Shown piece after piece: positions 17,151 to 27,000 of a DNA stretch of 64,000 nucleotides. Position numbers and translations under genes: made by a program. The notes under the pieces were generated by a model that did not search any database, had not been told where the DNA came from, and saw only the letters and a program-made list of their open reading frames with translations. The DNA is taken from NCBI RefSeq assembly GCF_023525255.1, contig NZ_CP073355.1, forward strand, positions 496,001 through 560,000. Reading direction: 5' to 3'. Numbering within the stretch: position 1 is the first letter of the stretch; each line of letters begins with the position of its first letter. This DNA comes from Thermospira aquatica. GTDB taxonomy: Bacteria; Spirochaetota; Brevinematia; Brevinematales; Thermospiraceae.

Positions 17151-19384
17151 AGAATTTCCATACTTGAAAGAAAATTTTTGTCTACAAACTGAATAGCCCC
17201 AATATCAAATCGAATCATCACCCGACTTCCGACAATTTTTACAACTTCACCTTCACCCATGAGCCTGTGCCTCACCCTTACGCCCGGTTGAAGATCCTCA
17301 AAACGTGCCTGTTTTCCTGATACGGATGTCTCGAATACTTTTTCTTTTTTTTCTTCATTATTTGCTTTGCGGAAAGTGTCTCGTGCTGCAGTTTTGAAAT
17401 CATCCAACCAGAAGTCCGTTTTTTTTCGCCATTCCCACGCCTCTTTTTTTCGTTGAATCTTTTTTTCCTCAACACAATCCTCTGGAAGATACTCCAAAAA
17501 AGGAGAGGGCCTTGTTTTTATCGTTTCCCCAAAAGCAAACCTCTCTTCTGGCACACAGAGGATAAGCTTTTCTTTTGCCCGTGTTGCTGCCACATAAAAG
17601 AGTCGCCTCTCCTCATTAAGTCCCTGGGGCGTTTCAGTGCTCCTACTCAGGGGAATCAGACCTTCTACCACATCGAGAACAAACACCGCCCTGAATTCCA
17701 ATCCCTTGGAGTTATGAATAGTCATCAACCAAACACAATCGGTATTTTTTACCTCTTCTTCAGCGGTATTGAGCACCACATAATTCAAAAAGTCCATAAT
17801 CGTACTCTCTGGATTGGCTTCCTCAAAAGACCTGGCAGCATCCACGAGAGCCTGAATGTTCTCCCATCGCTCCTCCTCTTTCTGTTGTTTCCAATACTCC
17901 TCAAAAGGAATCACATCAAGCAAAAGCCTCAAGAAGGTTGCTGGCAAAACAGTATCAACAGGTTCTCGAAGTTGTAAAAAAATCTCTGCCATCTCCATCA
18001 GTACCTTCGCTCGAGGACCTATTCCCGGAATAGAAGAGGCTTGCTTCATGGCTTCAATAAGATCGCAGTGATTTTGCTGGGCATAATTTACCAAACGACT
18101 CACCGTTACTTCACCAATCCCTCGAGGTGGTACTTCTATGAGTCTCTCAAACGCCAGAACGTTGAGAGGATTCACCAAAAAGGCAACATACGCCATCACA
18201 TCCTTGATTTCTCTTCGTTCAAAGAAACGCAAACTCCCCACAATATGATAGGGAATTTCGCGCTGGATCAAAATCTCTTCAATCCCTTGAGACTGGGCAT
18301 TAATCCGGTAAAAGATGGCTATATCTTTAAGATTGTACCCCTTTTGCCGGAGGTCAAGAATAGTGTCCGCCACTGTTTGATAAAGGGTCTTTTCGTCCCC
18401 CCCATACAATACGAGTGCAGACTCCCCCTCCCCATTTTCGGTCCAGAGGGTCTTACCCATGCGGTCGTCAATGGCACTGGCAATTTTATTGGCAATCTCT
18501 ACCAGTCGCCTGGTGGCACGATAGTTCTGCTCCAGCTTGATCACCTTGGCCTGAAATTCCTCCTCAAATCGACGCATATTTTTGACAAGAGCGCCACGCC
18601 ATCCATAGATAGACTGGTCATCATCCCCTACAATGAGAATATTGCGGTGTTTTTGTGCTAAAAGGGCAATAATGTCATACTGAATCTTATTGGTATCCTG
18701 AAACTCGTCCACCATAATGTACTGCCAGAGATTTTGATAGGATTCTCTTATCTCTTCATAGTCACGCAAAAGAACATACGTATTGGCTAAGAGGTCGCTG
18801 TAATCCATAAGAGAAGCCGACTGAAGACGCTGTTGATACAATTTAAATACATCGTGAAGATAGGATTGATGCTCCATAGGGAGATTTTTTGGTCCTAGAG
18901 GCTCATCAAAGGTCTTCAGGGCTTCTTTAGCATCAGATATCCAACCAAGCAAAACCTCAGGTTTGTAGAGTTTCACAATAAGAGGAGAGTATTTTTCTGC
19001 AAGAGATTTGACCACCTCACGCATGAGTTTGACCGCATCGCCCTCATCTATCACGTCCCATTGTTTGCCATATCCCAAAAGATGGGCATGTTGCCGAAGA
19101 ATCCGATACGCCATCGAATGAAACGTCCGGATCCAGAGATTCCCTATTGGCTTATGCAAAAGTTTTTCTATACGCTCCTTCATTTCATTGGCAGCCTTAT
19201 TGGTAAAGGTAACAGCGAGAATATTGGTGGCATCAATGTCTCTTGTATGTAAAAGATAGGCAAAACGATGTGTGATCACGCGTGTTTTCCCTGATCCAGG
19301 GCCAGCCAGTACTAAAAAAGCCCCCTCAGTGGCCATGACTGCCTCACGCTGCCTCTCATTGAGGTTTTCAAGAATAGAATCCAT
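17147..19384 (-). CDS. uvrD: ATP-dependent DNA helicase UvrD/PcrA
   Basis: 745 residues, normal for UvrD/PcrA superfamily-1 3'-5' helicases that act in nucleotide-excision and mismatch repair and remove RecA. Visible motifs are the Q-motif LNERQREAV, Walker A LAGPGSGKT, motif Ia VTFTNKAANEM, Walker B IMVDEFQDTNKIQ, motif III GDDDQSIYGWRGA, motif IV LEQNYRAT and, later, LMTIHNSKGLEF and YVAATRAKEKL. A C-terminal Tudor-like tail is visible (GVRVRHRLMGEGEVVKIVGS), as in PcrA. The ATG at 19384 follows GGAGA. It starts the uvrD-flippase-beta-barrel operon, and the 20-bp repeat array lies directly upstream. Confidence 0.95.
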   Translation of the reverse strand: MDSILENLNERQREAVMATEGAFLVLAGPGSGKTRVITHRFAYLLHTRDIDATNILAVTFTNKAANEMKERIEKLLHKPIGNLWIRTFHSMAYRILRQHAHLLGYGKQWDVIDEGDAVKLMREVVKSLAEKYSPLIVKLYKPEVLLGWISDAKEALKTFDEPLGPKNLPMEHQSYLHDVFKLYQQRLQSASLMDYSDLLANTYVLLRDYEEIRESYQNLWQYIMVDEFQDTNKIQYDIIALLAQKHRNILIVGDDDQSIYGWRGALVKNMRRFEEEFQAKVIKLEQNYRATRRLVEIANKIASAIDDRMGKTLWTENGEGESALVLYGGDEKTLYQTVADTILDLRQKGYNLKDIAIFYRINAQSQGIEEILIQREIPYHIVGSLRFFERREIKDVMAYVAFLVNPLNVLAFERLIEVPPRGIGEVTVSRLVNYAQQNHCDLIEAMKQASSIPGIGPRAKVLMEMAEIFLQLREPVDTVLPATFLRLLLDVIPFEEYWKQQKEEERWENIQALVDAARSFEEANPESTIMDFLNYVVLNTAEEEVKNTDCVWLMTIHNSKGLEFRAVFVLDVVEGLIPLSRSTETPQGLNEERRLFYVAATRAKEKLILCVPEERFAFGETIKTRPSPFLEYLPEDCVEEKKIQRKKEAWEWRKKTDFWLDDFKTAARDTFRKANNEEKKEKVFETSVSGKQARFEDLQPGVRVRHRLMGEGEVVKIVGSRVMIRFDIGAIQFVDKNFLSSMEIL

Positions 19385-19543
19385 ATCTTCTCCGCAAAAA
19401 TAGTGTCAAATATTATGGATAAAAAAGGGATTTTTTTCAAGTTTTGTGGTTGCTTCATCAAAACATCATGGGAGTCTCCCATGAAACTCGTTTGGCACAT
19501 GTCTAAAAGATTTTCACGAAAAAAAGTTCTCATGCTAACAATA
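19385..19543. other. Upstream region of uvrD
   Basis: Non-coding. It contains a small near-perfect inverted repeat (CATGGGAGTCTCCCATG, 19469-19485). I could not place a convincing minus-strand promoter with good spacing here, and no gene is seen. Confidence 0.4.
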
Positions 19544-20025
19544 GCTCTTCCCTTGTCGCAGTGTGCCTGTTATGTGAGCTATTACCATGTTGCAGTGAGA
19601 AGAGGGAGCTATAGCTATTACCTTGTTGCAGTGGAAAAACTCTTCCGATGCTATTACCTTGTTGCAGTGTAGAAACTGTCCTTTTGCTATTCCCTTATCA
19701 CAGTTTTACACTCTGCGCTCACACTGTAAAAAAGTAATAGCTCATGTTGAAGATTCCAGAGTAAACATCTCTCCGCATTTTGCTTATCCTACTTGAAACT
19801 TGCTTTTCCCTTATCACAGTCTTAAACTCTTTTCTTACACTCCAACATGGGAAGGACACTTTCTCCTCTCTTGAAAAATAGCTCTTCCCTTATCACAGTG
19901 AGCTGCCTCAGCTCTTCCCTTATCGCAGTAAAAACCATTGCTATTACCCTGTCACAGGGGAAAAAATCCAGCTATTCTTTTTCACAGTTGTAAATCCCGA
20001 GGTAACACTGCAACAAGGGAAGAGC
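19544..20025. repeat. Array of 13 copies of a 20-bp repeat, partly with exact 36-base periodicity
   Basis: Consensus about GCTMTTMCCYTRTYRCAGTG. Forward copies start at 19544, 19578, 19614, 19650, 19686, 19802, 19881, 19911, 19940 and 19971. Inverted copies start at 19722, 19838 and 20006. Two copies (19614 and 19650) are identical: GCTATTACCTTGTTGCAGTG. Starts 19578, 19614, 19650, 19686 and 19722 are exactly 36 apart, leaving 16-base unique spacers, and the last of these is inverted. 19802 to 19838 is again 36. Later copies are 29-35 apart. Spacers share no sequence. No gene is seen in 19385-20224. It resembles neither a classical CRISPR (repeat and spacer too short, orientation mixed) nor an integron attC array. 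Confidence 0.85.
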
Positions 20026-20166
20026 CTCTCATCACGAAAACAAGAGGGCAAAGTCCTGACCTCAAGGGAATTCGGAGTTCAACAAAAATAAAAAACATCA
20101 AAGAAAAAAACGAAAAATTTCGTTTGCCTTGCATCTCCTTCCCCGAGAGGCAAACATGAGCAGAAA

Positions 20167-20199
20167 CTTTAAAGGCATGCATACCGCATGCCTTTAAAG
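20167..20199 (-). terminator. Hairpin terminator downstream of pheT
   Basis: A 14-bp perfect stem, CTTTAAAGGCATGC / GCATGCCTTTAAAG, with a 5-base loop, lies 26 bases past the pheT stop. On the minus strand only a short T-run (TTTCT) follows, so termination strength is uncertain. Confidence 0.65.
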
Positions 20200-20224
20200 C
20201 TATTTTCAGAAAATATTGTGATAG

Positions 20225-22579
20225 CTATCGCAACTCTGCACCAAATTCCTTTTTCAAAAGCTGGACCACCTCATCACGAATGGCATTTGCCTCTTCATCG
20301 GTGAGGGTTTTGTCCTTTTCCTGAACAAGGAAAGAAAAAGTAACACTTTTCTTCCCTTCAGGAAGCTGGGGACCCACATAGACATCCGTGAATTCCACCT
20401 GCCGAATAAGCGGATGAGCCTGTTTAATGGCATTCATCAGTTTCCTGCCAGGAAGTGCCCGATCCACAACCACCGAGATATCTCGTGGGACAGGCGGCAT
20501 AATAGGAATATCCTCCAGACGAGCAAGAGGTTTACGCAAACTCTCAAGGACCTGAAGATCAATTTCTGCAACATACGCCGGATAACGAAACTCAAAAGCA
20601 TCCACCACATCAGGATGAATCTCCCCGGCAAAACCCAGAAGCATTCCATTGACCTCAAAACGTGCCGAATTGAGCGGATGAAGAAAAGCAACATCAGCAG
20701 GAAGAACATCTATCACCCAATTCCCCTGAATATTTACCAACCTTTCCACCTCGGCAGTGATGGTATACACATCCTCACCCGGACCATAACGAAGTAACCC
20801 CAAACAGGATTTTTCCCACTCTTCTACTTTTCCACTTCGCTTCAAAAAGGTTTTCCCAAGCTCATAAAAAAGAAAACTCTCTCGATAGGTCCTGCGAATA
20901 TTGCGATCAAGAGTTTCAATAAGCTGAGGCGTAAGATAAGGTCGCAAGATAGCCGCATCACTACTCAAGGGATTTCGCAAAGAAATAAAACTCTCCCCGT
21001 TCAGTCCAAAACGAGATAACAACTCCTCATTGGTAAAGCTAAAGTTAAACACCTCCGTATAACCAAGGTTCCTCACCAGAGGACGAAGCGTATATTCAAA
21101 CTTTTGTGGCTTTTGCATGGCCTCTACATCTACAGGGGGCTTAAAGAGATTGGTAGGAATGTTGTTGTATCCATACACGCGAGCAATCTCTTCTACCAGA
21201 TCCACAGGTCGAGAGATATCCGATCGAAATGAAGGAACACGCACCTCACAGCCGTTGTCCAGGCTTTTCATGATAGTCATACCCAATCGGCTGAGATACT
21301 TTTCAACCTCATCTGTTTCCAGATCCAATCCGAGATACGAATTCACAAACTCCGTGGAAAGAGAGATCCCTTTTTCCTTAAATGGCACAGGGTACTCATC
21401 TCGAATAGACGATACCTGCATCTCACCCACAGTAAGCCCAATAAGCTGGGTAAGACGTTGCAAAACCGTTACCGTTATCCCATAATCTGCCGTTCGTTCA
21501 AAACGATATGAAGACTCGGTCCTGATACCATAGCGCTTTGCTGTCTGTCTCACAGAAATAGGATCAAAAAAAGCAGATTCCAGAAGCACATGCGTTGTCT
21601 GGTCAAGAATCTCTGTATTTTCTCCTCCCATGATACCTGCAAGAGCTACAGCCCGCTTCTCATCAGCAATCACCAACACATCCTCATTGAGGGTATGTGT
21701 TTCTCCATCCAGAGTGGTAAGTTTTTCACCATCCTGTGCTCGACGAACGATGATCTTCTTCCCCTCCAGACGATCAAGATCAAACGCATGAGTGGGATGC
21801 CCAAACTCGAGAAGAACGTAGTTTGTTGCATCCACCACATTGTTAATAGAACGAATCCCACAGATCTCAAGACGACGGGCCATCCATGCTGGAGAGGGCA
21901 GGATCTTCACTCCACGCAGAATTCGCCCACTGTAACGGGGACAGAGCTTTCTCTCCTGAATAGTAATATCTGGTTCCTCTTTGAGAAGAGGATAATTCTC
22001 TCGTATCTCAGGAAGTTTCAGAGGAAGATCCAGCATAGCTGCAATCTCCCGAGCAATACCAATAACTGAAAGACAATCAGACCGATTGGCCGTCAGTTCA
22101 ATCTCTATCCTGTAATCCGGCTCAGCATATACCCCAAAAACCTCGTTGACAGTTTTTTTATCCTTGCCCAAAATCCAGATATCAGAGCTTTTCTGTTCAA
22201 GTCCGAGATGCTCCTTGGCAATAAGCATTCCCTTGGACACCGTGCCTGAGAAATTTTTTTCTCCCACTGTCACCCCACCCAAAAGAGCTCCTGGTTTCGC
22301 CCAAACAACAAAATCACCCTTTTCTACCGCGCCACTATTCGTGACCAGCACTCCATCCTTGAGGGTATCCAGCTTCACCACCCTGAGGTGGGCAAGTTTG
22401 GGATGAGAAGTTACTTCCACCACCTGAGAAAGGATGATTTTGTCTTTATTGTCCTCATGAATACCAACCGGAGTAACGGATACCACTTCCGGTCCCATCT
22501 GGGTAAGTCTCACCCTGAGATCCTGAGGAGACAGGGAAAAATCCACATATTCCTTGAGCCAATTATAGGTTACTATCAT
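20225..22579 (-). CDS. pheT: Phenylalanine-tRNA ligase beta subunit
   Basis: 784 residues, the standard bacterial length. It forms the alpha2-beta2 synthetase with PheS. Visible domains are an N-terminal tRNA-binding EMAP/OB domain (about 40-150, HPKLAHLRVVKLD, TNSGAV), B3/B4 editing domain (SDCLSVIGIAREIAAML; EFGHPTHAFDLDRL), B5 domains, the catalytic-like core (about 470-680), and a C-terminal anticodon-binding ferredoxin-like domain (PPVPRDISVVVDRALPGRKL). The ATG at 22579 follows AAGGAGGAGG, 10 bases after pheS. It is last in the gyrA-HAD-pheS-pheT run. Confidence 0.96.
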   Translation of the reverse strand: MIVTYNWLKEYVDFSLSPQDLRVRLTQMGPEVVSVTPVGIHEDNKDKIILSQVVEVTSHPKLAHLRVVKLDTLKDGVLVTNSGAVEKGDFVVWAKPGALLGGVTVGEKNFSGTVSKGMLIAKEHLGLEQKSSDIWILGKDKKTVNEVFGVYAEPDYRIEIELTANRSDCLSVIGIAREIAAMLDLPLKLPEIRENYPLLKEEPDITIQERKLCPRYSGRILRGVKILPSPAWMARRLEICGIRSINNVVDATNYVLLEFGHPTHAFDLDRLEGKKIIVRRAQDGEKLTTLDGETHTLNEDVLVIADEKRAVALAGIMGGENTEILDQTTHVLLESAFFDPISVRQTAKRYGIRTESSYRFERTADYGITVTVLQRLTQLIGLTVGEMQVSSIRDEYPVPFKEKGISLSTEFVNSYLGLDLETDEVEKYLSRLGMTIMKSLDNGCEVRVPSFRSDISRPVDLVEEIARVYGYNNIPTNLFKPPVDVEAMQKPQKFEYTLRPLVRNLGYTEVFNFSFTNEELLSRFGLNGESFISLRNPLSSDAAILRPYLTPQLIETLDRNIRRTYRESFLFYELGKTFLKRSGKVEEWEKSCLGLLRYGPGEDVYTITAEVERLVNIQGNWVIDVLPADVAFLHPLNSARFEVNGMLLGFAGEIHPDVVDAFEFRYPAYVAEIDLQVLESLRKPLARLEDIPIMPPVPRDISVVVDRALPGRKLMNAIKQAHPLIRQVEFTDVYVGPQLPEGKKSVTFSFLVQEKDKTLTDEEANAIRDEVVQLLKKEFGAELR

Positions 22580-22589
22580 AGCCTCCTCC

Positions 22590-23615
22590 TTACGCCCTGA
22601 ACTGTTCCAGAAGACGAATATCGTTTTCGTAGAAATGACGGATATCTTTGATTCCGTACACCGTCATGGCCACACGTTCTATACCCAAACCAAAAGCAAA
22701 ACCAGAATACTTTGAGGGGTCAATGCCACAGTTTTTCAACACGGTGGGTTCAACCATACCACATCCCATAAGCTCCACCCACCCCGTGTGCTTACACACT
22801 GGGCATCCCGGTCCATGACATACCGGACAGGTTACCGCCAGCTCAGCAGACGGTTCGGTAAACGGAAAATAATCCGGTCTTAAACGAATCTGGGTCTGTT
22901 CACCAAACATAAGTTTTGCCCAGAGAAGAAGGGTACCCTTGAGGTCGGCAAAAGAGATTCCCTCTCCCACCACCAACCCTTCCATCTGATGAAAGGTATG
23001 AGAGTGCGTGGCATCCACCGCATCCCTTCGATAACAGCGACCGGGAACCACCACAGCAATAGGGGGTTTCTTATTCAACATCGTCCGTATTTGCACAGGT
23101 GAGGTGTGGGTTCTCATAAGCCACCCGTCCTGAACATAAAACGAATCATGGTCATCACGCGCAGGATGATGTTTAGGAATATTCAGCATATCGAAATTGT
23201 ATTCCTCTTTTTCAAGCTCTGGCCCATCAACAACCGTATATCCCATACTCTGAAAGATAGAAACCATCTTTTGAGTAACAAGTGTTAACGGGTGAGGATA
23301 TCCTACGGGCAAGGTCTTCATCGGTAAAGAAACATCAACCACCCCTTCTTTAAGTTTAGCTTCCCGTTTTATGGCCGCAATGCGAGATTCTGCTTCGGCT
23401 ATGAGCCTCTCTATCTCATCTTTAACCTCATTAGCTACCTTACCAAGTTCTTTACGCATCTCAACGTCAAGCGAACCCAGCTGACTCAAAAACTCTTTTA
23501 CTACACCCTTTTTACCAAGAAACTTTACACGAAGCTCTTCGAGGGTTCTTTCCTCTGAAACTTTTACCAAAGCGTCTTTTGCTTCCTGGAGAATCTGTTG
23601 AAGTTTTTCTTTCAT
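22590..23615 (-). CDS. pheS: Phenylalanine-tRNA ligase alpha subunit
   Basis: 341 residues. It has an N-terminal coiled-coil tRNA-binding region (1-95) and a class II aminoacylation core. Motif 2 surroundings are RTHTSPVQIRTML and GRCYRRDAVDATHSHTFHQMEG, and motif 3 is GFAFGLGIERVAMTVYGIKDIR. It also carries a CPVCHGPGCPVC cysteine cluster near 255-270, suggesting a bound zinc; this insert occurs in only some PheS proteins. The ATG at 23615 is preceded by GGAGAAACCT. It lies 18 bases after the HAD gene. Confidence 0.95.
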   Translation of the reverse strand: MKEKLQQILQEAKDALVKVSEERTLEELRVKFLGKKGVVKEFLSQLGSLDVEMRKELGKVANEVKDEIERLIAEAESRIAAIKREAKLKEGVVDVSLPMKTLPVGYPHPLTLVTQKMVSIFQSMGYTVVDGPELEKEEYNFDMLNIPKHHPARDDHDSFYVQDGWLMRTHTSPVQIRTMLNKKPPIAVVVPGRCYRRDAVDATHSHTFHQMEGLVVGEGISFADLKGTLLLWAKLMFGEQTQIRLRPDYFPFTEPSAELAVTCPVCHGPGCPVCKHTGWVELMGCGMVEPTVLKNCGIDPSKYSGFAFGLGIERVAMTVYGIKDIRHFYENDIRLLEQFRA

Positions 23616-23633
23616 AGGTTTCTCCCTGATCCT

Positions 23634-24320
23634 TTATACTTTACCAATATACTTTGCAACTATTTCATAGAGGTTTTCCTCTTCGGGTTTAAAAAGATGC
23701 GCCTGAAAATGTGCCGCCAGCGCACCTTCGTAGTCAATCGTAGGGGTATCTCCAATAAAAAGGATACTTTCTGGTGCCAATCCAAGACAAAAAGCCATAA
23801 TCTCAAAAATGAGAGAATTCGGTTTAAGAACCCCCACCTCATCTGAAAACAGCATCGTATGAAAAAGATTCGCCACTTTTCTTTCTTCAAGCCAGAGCCG
23901 CAGGGCAAACCCGGGCGTTATCCCTGTATTAGAGATAAGCCCTATCTTGATACCATTATCTTTGAGAAGTTCCAGAGCATCAAGGGTATGCGGCATAAAC
24001 TTTGGAGAAAGATGAAGTACCGCCATTGAGTAGAGATCAAACATCTTGTGAAAAAGAACATGATCGTTCACATGGAGTTTTTCAGCGAGATACTTCACCT
24101 GAGAAAACGCTCCAAAAGCCACCTGTCTCTTGTGAAAATCCTCCATCACCTCTTTCATTTCTTGATAAGCAGCAACAACCTCTTTGTGCTTTACCGGGTA
24201 GAGATTTTTTTCAAGCAGAGAGTAGAGACTCTCCTTAATGTAGTTTTCTCGTTGCACCTCCACCCCGGAATCATCAATAAGTGTTCGATAGAGATCAAAA
24301 ACAACTGCTTTTATCTTCAT
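23634..24320 (-). CDS. HAD-superfamily hydrolase
   Basis: 228 residues. Motif I VFDLYRTL carries the nucleophile Asp9; its usual second Asp (DxD) is Tyr here, as in dehalogenase-like and some other HAD proteins. A helical cap domain spans about 15-100. Motif II is IGLISNTG, motif III a lysine in [11 protein letters not shown], and motif [15 protein letters not shown]. Such proteins hydrolyse phosphate or carbon-halogen bonds of small molecules; the substrate is unknown. The ATG at 24320 overlaps the gyrA stop as ATGA, so it is translated from the gyrA message. Confidence 0.85.
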   Translation of the reverse strand: MKIKAVVFDLYRTLIDDSGVEVQRENYIKESLYSLLEKNLYPVKHKEVVAAYQEMKEVMEDFHKRQVAFGAFSQVKYLAEKLHVNDHVLFHKMFDLYSMAVLHLSPKFMPHTLDALELLKDNGIKIGLISNTGITPGFALRLWLEERKVANLFHTMLFSDEVGVLKPNSLIFEIMAFCLGLAPESILFIGDTPTIDYEGALAAHFQAHLFKPEEENLYEIVAKYIGKV

Positions 24321-26776
24321 TCTTCCCCTCCTGGAATGGTGGTCACACTAAGCACCTCATCACCAGGTCGGAGATCGATAAGTTTCAAAAGATTTGTGGA
24401 TACCTCACTCTGAGGAAACACAATACGACTCCCCTGTCTTGTAATAATCATCACCCTATCCTGAGGCTCAACGAGGGTAAAACCAGCAAGTGTACGGTTT
24501 TTCCCGAGATCCACAAGTTTGAATCCCTTCCCACCACGATTAACAAGCTCCGAAAACTCCTTCGGATTAACACGGCGTCCCCGTCCATCCCTGGAGACAA
24601 AAATAACATCCATCGTCTCATCAGCAATCGCCATGCCCATCACCTCATCTTCAGAGGAAATCACACTTGTTGCCTTTTCTCCCCCTACACCACGGTTATG
24701 AACAGGGAAGAGACTCTCCCGACATCGGAAACCTTTGGCATTGTTTTTCACAATAAAGAGTTTGGCGTTTCCGTCGGTCACCATAGCATCAACCACATGA
24801 TCATCTACTCGAAGCTTGATACCAATAATGCCGGCTCTCGTGATATTCGCAAAATCTGAAAGCATAATACGAGCCATACGTCCCTTCTTGGTAAGGAAAA
24901 GGATAAAATTCTCCTCACTAAACTCTTTCACAGCAAGAACCGCCGTCACACGTTCGTTCTTTTTTTCGATCTCTTCGAGACGAGCGATATTTTTGATGTA
25001 CGTACGGGTAATACGTCCCTCCGTAGCACCAGTAATCTCATACCCCTTCACAGAGTAGACACGCCCACTATCGGTAACAAAAAGGTAGGAATCTTTGAGA
25101 TTTCCACTCACGGTAGCAATGATATAATCATCCGCCTCGAGCCGATTCATATCAGTAATATCACCCTTCTTCCCCCGTGCACCACGAGTGCCTACCTTAA
25201 AGTTCCGACCAGTCTCCCGTACCAGAAAACCTTTGTGGGTAAGCATCAAGATCATGGGCTCATCCTCGATAAGCTCTTCTACATCAATTTTAGCAGTGCT
25301 TATAACCTCAAATCTTGTCCTCCGATCATCACCAAGAGCCTCAAGCATTTCGTCAAGTTCCTTGCCGATAAGAGCATCTCGCTTGGCCGGTTTTTCAAGA
25401 ATCTCTTTGAGTTCTTTAATGAGAGCCTTCAAGTTGTCCTTTTCTTCCTGCAACTTGTGTACCTCAAGGTTGGTGAGTTTCTGAAGTTTCATGTCAAGAA
25501 TTGCCTCTGCCTGCACCTCGGTAAGTTTGAAACGTTTCATGAGAGCTTCTTTAGCAGCGGCTGTATCCCGGGAAGTACGGATGGTATGTATCACCTCATC
25601 GATCGCGTCCAGTGCAATCAGGAGCCCTTCCACAATATGAAGACGCTTCTCTGCCTTGTCCAGTTCAAACTGAGTTCTACGAGTAATCACAAGTCGGCGA
25701 TAGTCAATATACTGTTGAAGAAGATCCTTGAGTCCCAGGACCCTGGGTTGATTATCCACCAGGGCAACCATATTGACTTTGATCCGTGTTCGAAGCGCCG
25801 TCTGCTGGAAAAGCACTGTTTTGATACTTTCAACATTCGCATCCTTATGGAGATCTATTACGATCCGTATCCCTTCTTTTGAGGACTCATCACGGATCTC
25901 CTTGATCCCCCGGAGAATATTCGCGTACTTGGTATTGTTGAGATAGAGATTTGTTATCTCTTCGATAAGAGAAGACTTCACAACACGGTAGGGAATTTCC
26001 GTAATCACCAGGGCTCCCCTCCCCCCTTTTTCCTCATAAATTATTGTCCCGGCAAGATCCACTGAACCATGCCCGTATTGATAAAGAGAAATCATCTCTT
26101 CCTTGTTGAGAATCACCCCTCCTGTAGGAAAATCAGGACCAGGAACAAGTTTGACAAGTTCCTGAACAGAAATCCCAGGATTGGCAAGGGTAGCCTTGAT
26201 GGCGGATGCCACCTCACGAAAGTTGTGAGGAGGGATATCCGTCGCGAGTCCCACAGCAATACCTGTTGTTCCATTACAGAGAAGATTGGGAAAGCGCCCC
26301 GGCAAAACCTTGGGCTCTTTGAGGGTATCATCAAAATTCGGTTTGAAATCTACTGTATCCTTATCGAGGTCCTCAAGCATGAACTCTGCAACACGTGAGA
26401 GTTTAGCTTCGGTATATCGCATGGCCGCAGGCGGATCATCATCAATAGAACCAAAGTTTCCCTGTCCTATGACCAACGGATAGCGCATATGAAACTCCTG
26501 CGCCATCTTGACCATAGCCATATACACTGAAGAATCACCGTGAGGATGGTATTTACCAAGCACATCTCCAACGATACGGGCACTCTTTCGTGTCGGTTTA
26601 TCATGCCATAACGCCAATTCAGACATCACGTAGAGAATACGCCGCTGAACCGGTTTCATCCCATCTCGAACATCGGGAATAGCACGTCCTGTAATAACAC
26701 TATACGCATAGTTAAGGTATGAAGTCTTAATCTCGTCTTCAAAATAGGCGTGAGTAATACCCTGTTCTTTCTCCAT
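24317..26776 (-). CDS. gyrA: DNA gyrase subunit A
   Basis: 819 residues from the ATG at 26776, preceded by AGAGGCAG; the open frame extends further upstream but without similarity. The breakage-reunion domain has [17 protein letters not shown], the quinolone-pocket segment [19 protein letters not shown] and the catalytic tyrosine in [10 protein letters not shown]. The C-terminal half is a beta-pinwheel DNA-wrapping domain. A GyrA-box-like NRGGKGFKL (canonical QRRGGKG) is in its last blade, which favours GyrA over ParC. The residue equivalent to E. coli Asp87 is Met86. gyrB is not in the window. It begins the gyrA-HAD-pheST operon. Confidence 0.93.
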   Translation of the reverse strand: MEKEQGITHAYFEDEIKTSYLNYAYSVITGRAIPDVRDGMKPVQRRILYVMSELALWHDKPTRKSARIVGDVLGKYHPHGDSSVYMAMVKMAQEFHMRYPLVIGQGNFGSIDDDPPAAMRYTEAKLSRVAEFMLEDLDKDTVDFKPNFDDTLKEPKVLPGRFPNLLCNGTTGIAVGLATDIPPHNFREVASAIKATLANPGISVQELVKLVPGPDFPTGGVILNKEEMISLYQYGHGSVDLAGTIIYEEKGGRGALVITEIPYRVVKSSLIEEITNLYLNNTKYANILRGIKEIRDESSKEGIRIVIDLHKDANVESIKTVLFQQTALRTRIKVNMVALVDNQPRVLGLKDLLQQYIDYRRLVITRRTQFELDKAEKRLHIVEGLLIALDAIDEVIHTIRTSRDTAAAKEALMKRFKLTEVQAEAILDMKLQKLTNLEVHKLQEEKDNLKALIKELKEILEKPAKRDALIGKELDEMLEALGDDRRTRFEVISTAKIDVEELIEDEPMILMLTHKGFLVRETGRNFKVGTRGARGKKGDITDMNRLEADDYIIATVSGNLKDSYLFVTDSGRVYSVKGYEITGATEGRITRTYIKNIARLEEIEKKNERVTAVLAVKEFSEENFILFLTKKGRMARIMLSDFANITRAGIIGIKLRVDDHVVDAMVTDGNAKLFIVKNNAKGFRCRESLFPVHNRGVGGEKATSVISSEDEVMGMAIADETMDVIFVSRDGRGRRVNPKEFSELVNRGGKGFKLVDLGKNRTLAGFTLVEPQDRVMIITRQGSRIVFPQSEVSTNLLKLIDLRPGDEVLSVTTIPGGEE

Positions 26777-26807
26777 AATCTGCCTCTGTCTCTTTGTTTG
26801 GTCATTT

Positions 26808-26836
26808 ATTATACAGGAAAAACACTTTTCTGTAAA
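26808..26836 (-). promoter_or_regulatory. Sigma-70-type promoter for gyrA-HAD-pheST
   Basis: Minus strand: TTTACA (26836-26831), 17-base spacer, perfect TATAAT (26813-26808), about 32 bases upstream of the gyrA ATG. Confidence 0.78.
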
Positions 26837-27000
26837 GAAAAAATATCCCTTTTGAAAGGGACCTGCCTCAAAAGTCCTGTGAAAAGAAAAAACTCCCATA
26901 TTTTTAATGAGAAACATAAGTTTTCTGGCCACAAAAATTTTTTGAAAAAATGATGGCATTTTCCTGTCTTTTTTTGTATACTATAACAAGGAGGAAAATT

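Noticed and set aside
19544-20025. CRISPR array
   Set aside because: Repeat units are 20 bp and degenerate, spacers 9-16 bp, orientation alternates and spacing drifts outside the 36-base section. No cas gene occurs in the window.
19544-20025. Integron attC array
   Set aside because: Inverted pairs exist, but the attC core sites (RYYYAAC/GTTRRRY) are absent, no small gene cassettes lie between copies, and no integrase is near.
26777-26959. Longer gyrA N terminus (61 more residues)
   Set aside because: The extension overlaps the promoter, is Phe/Lys-rich with no gyrase similarity, and the family starts at the residue after 26776.
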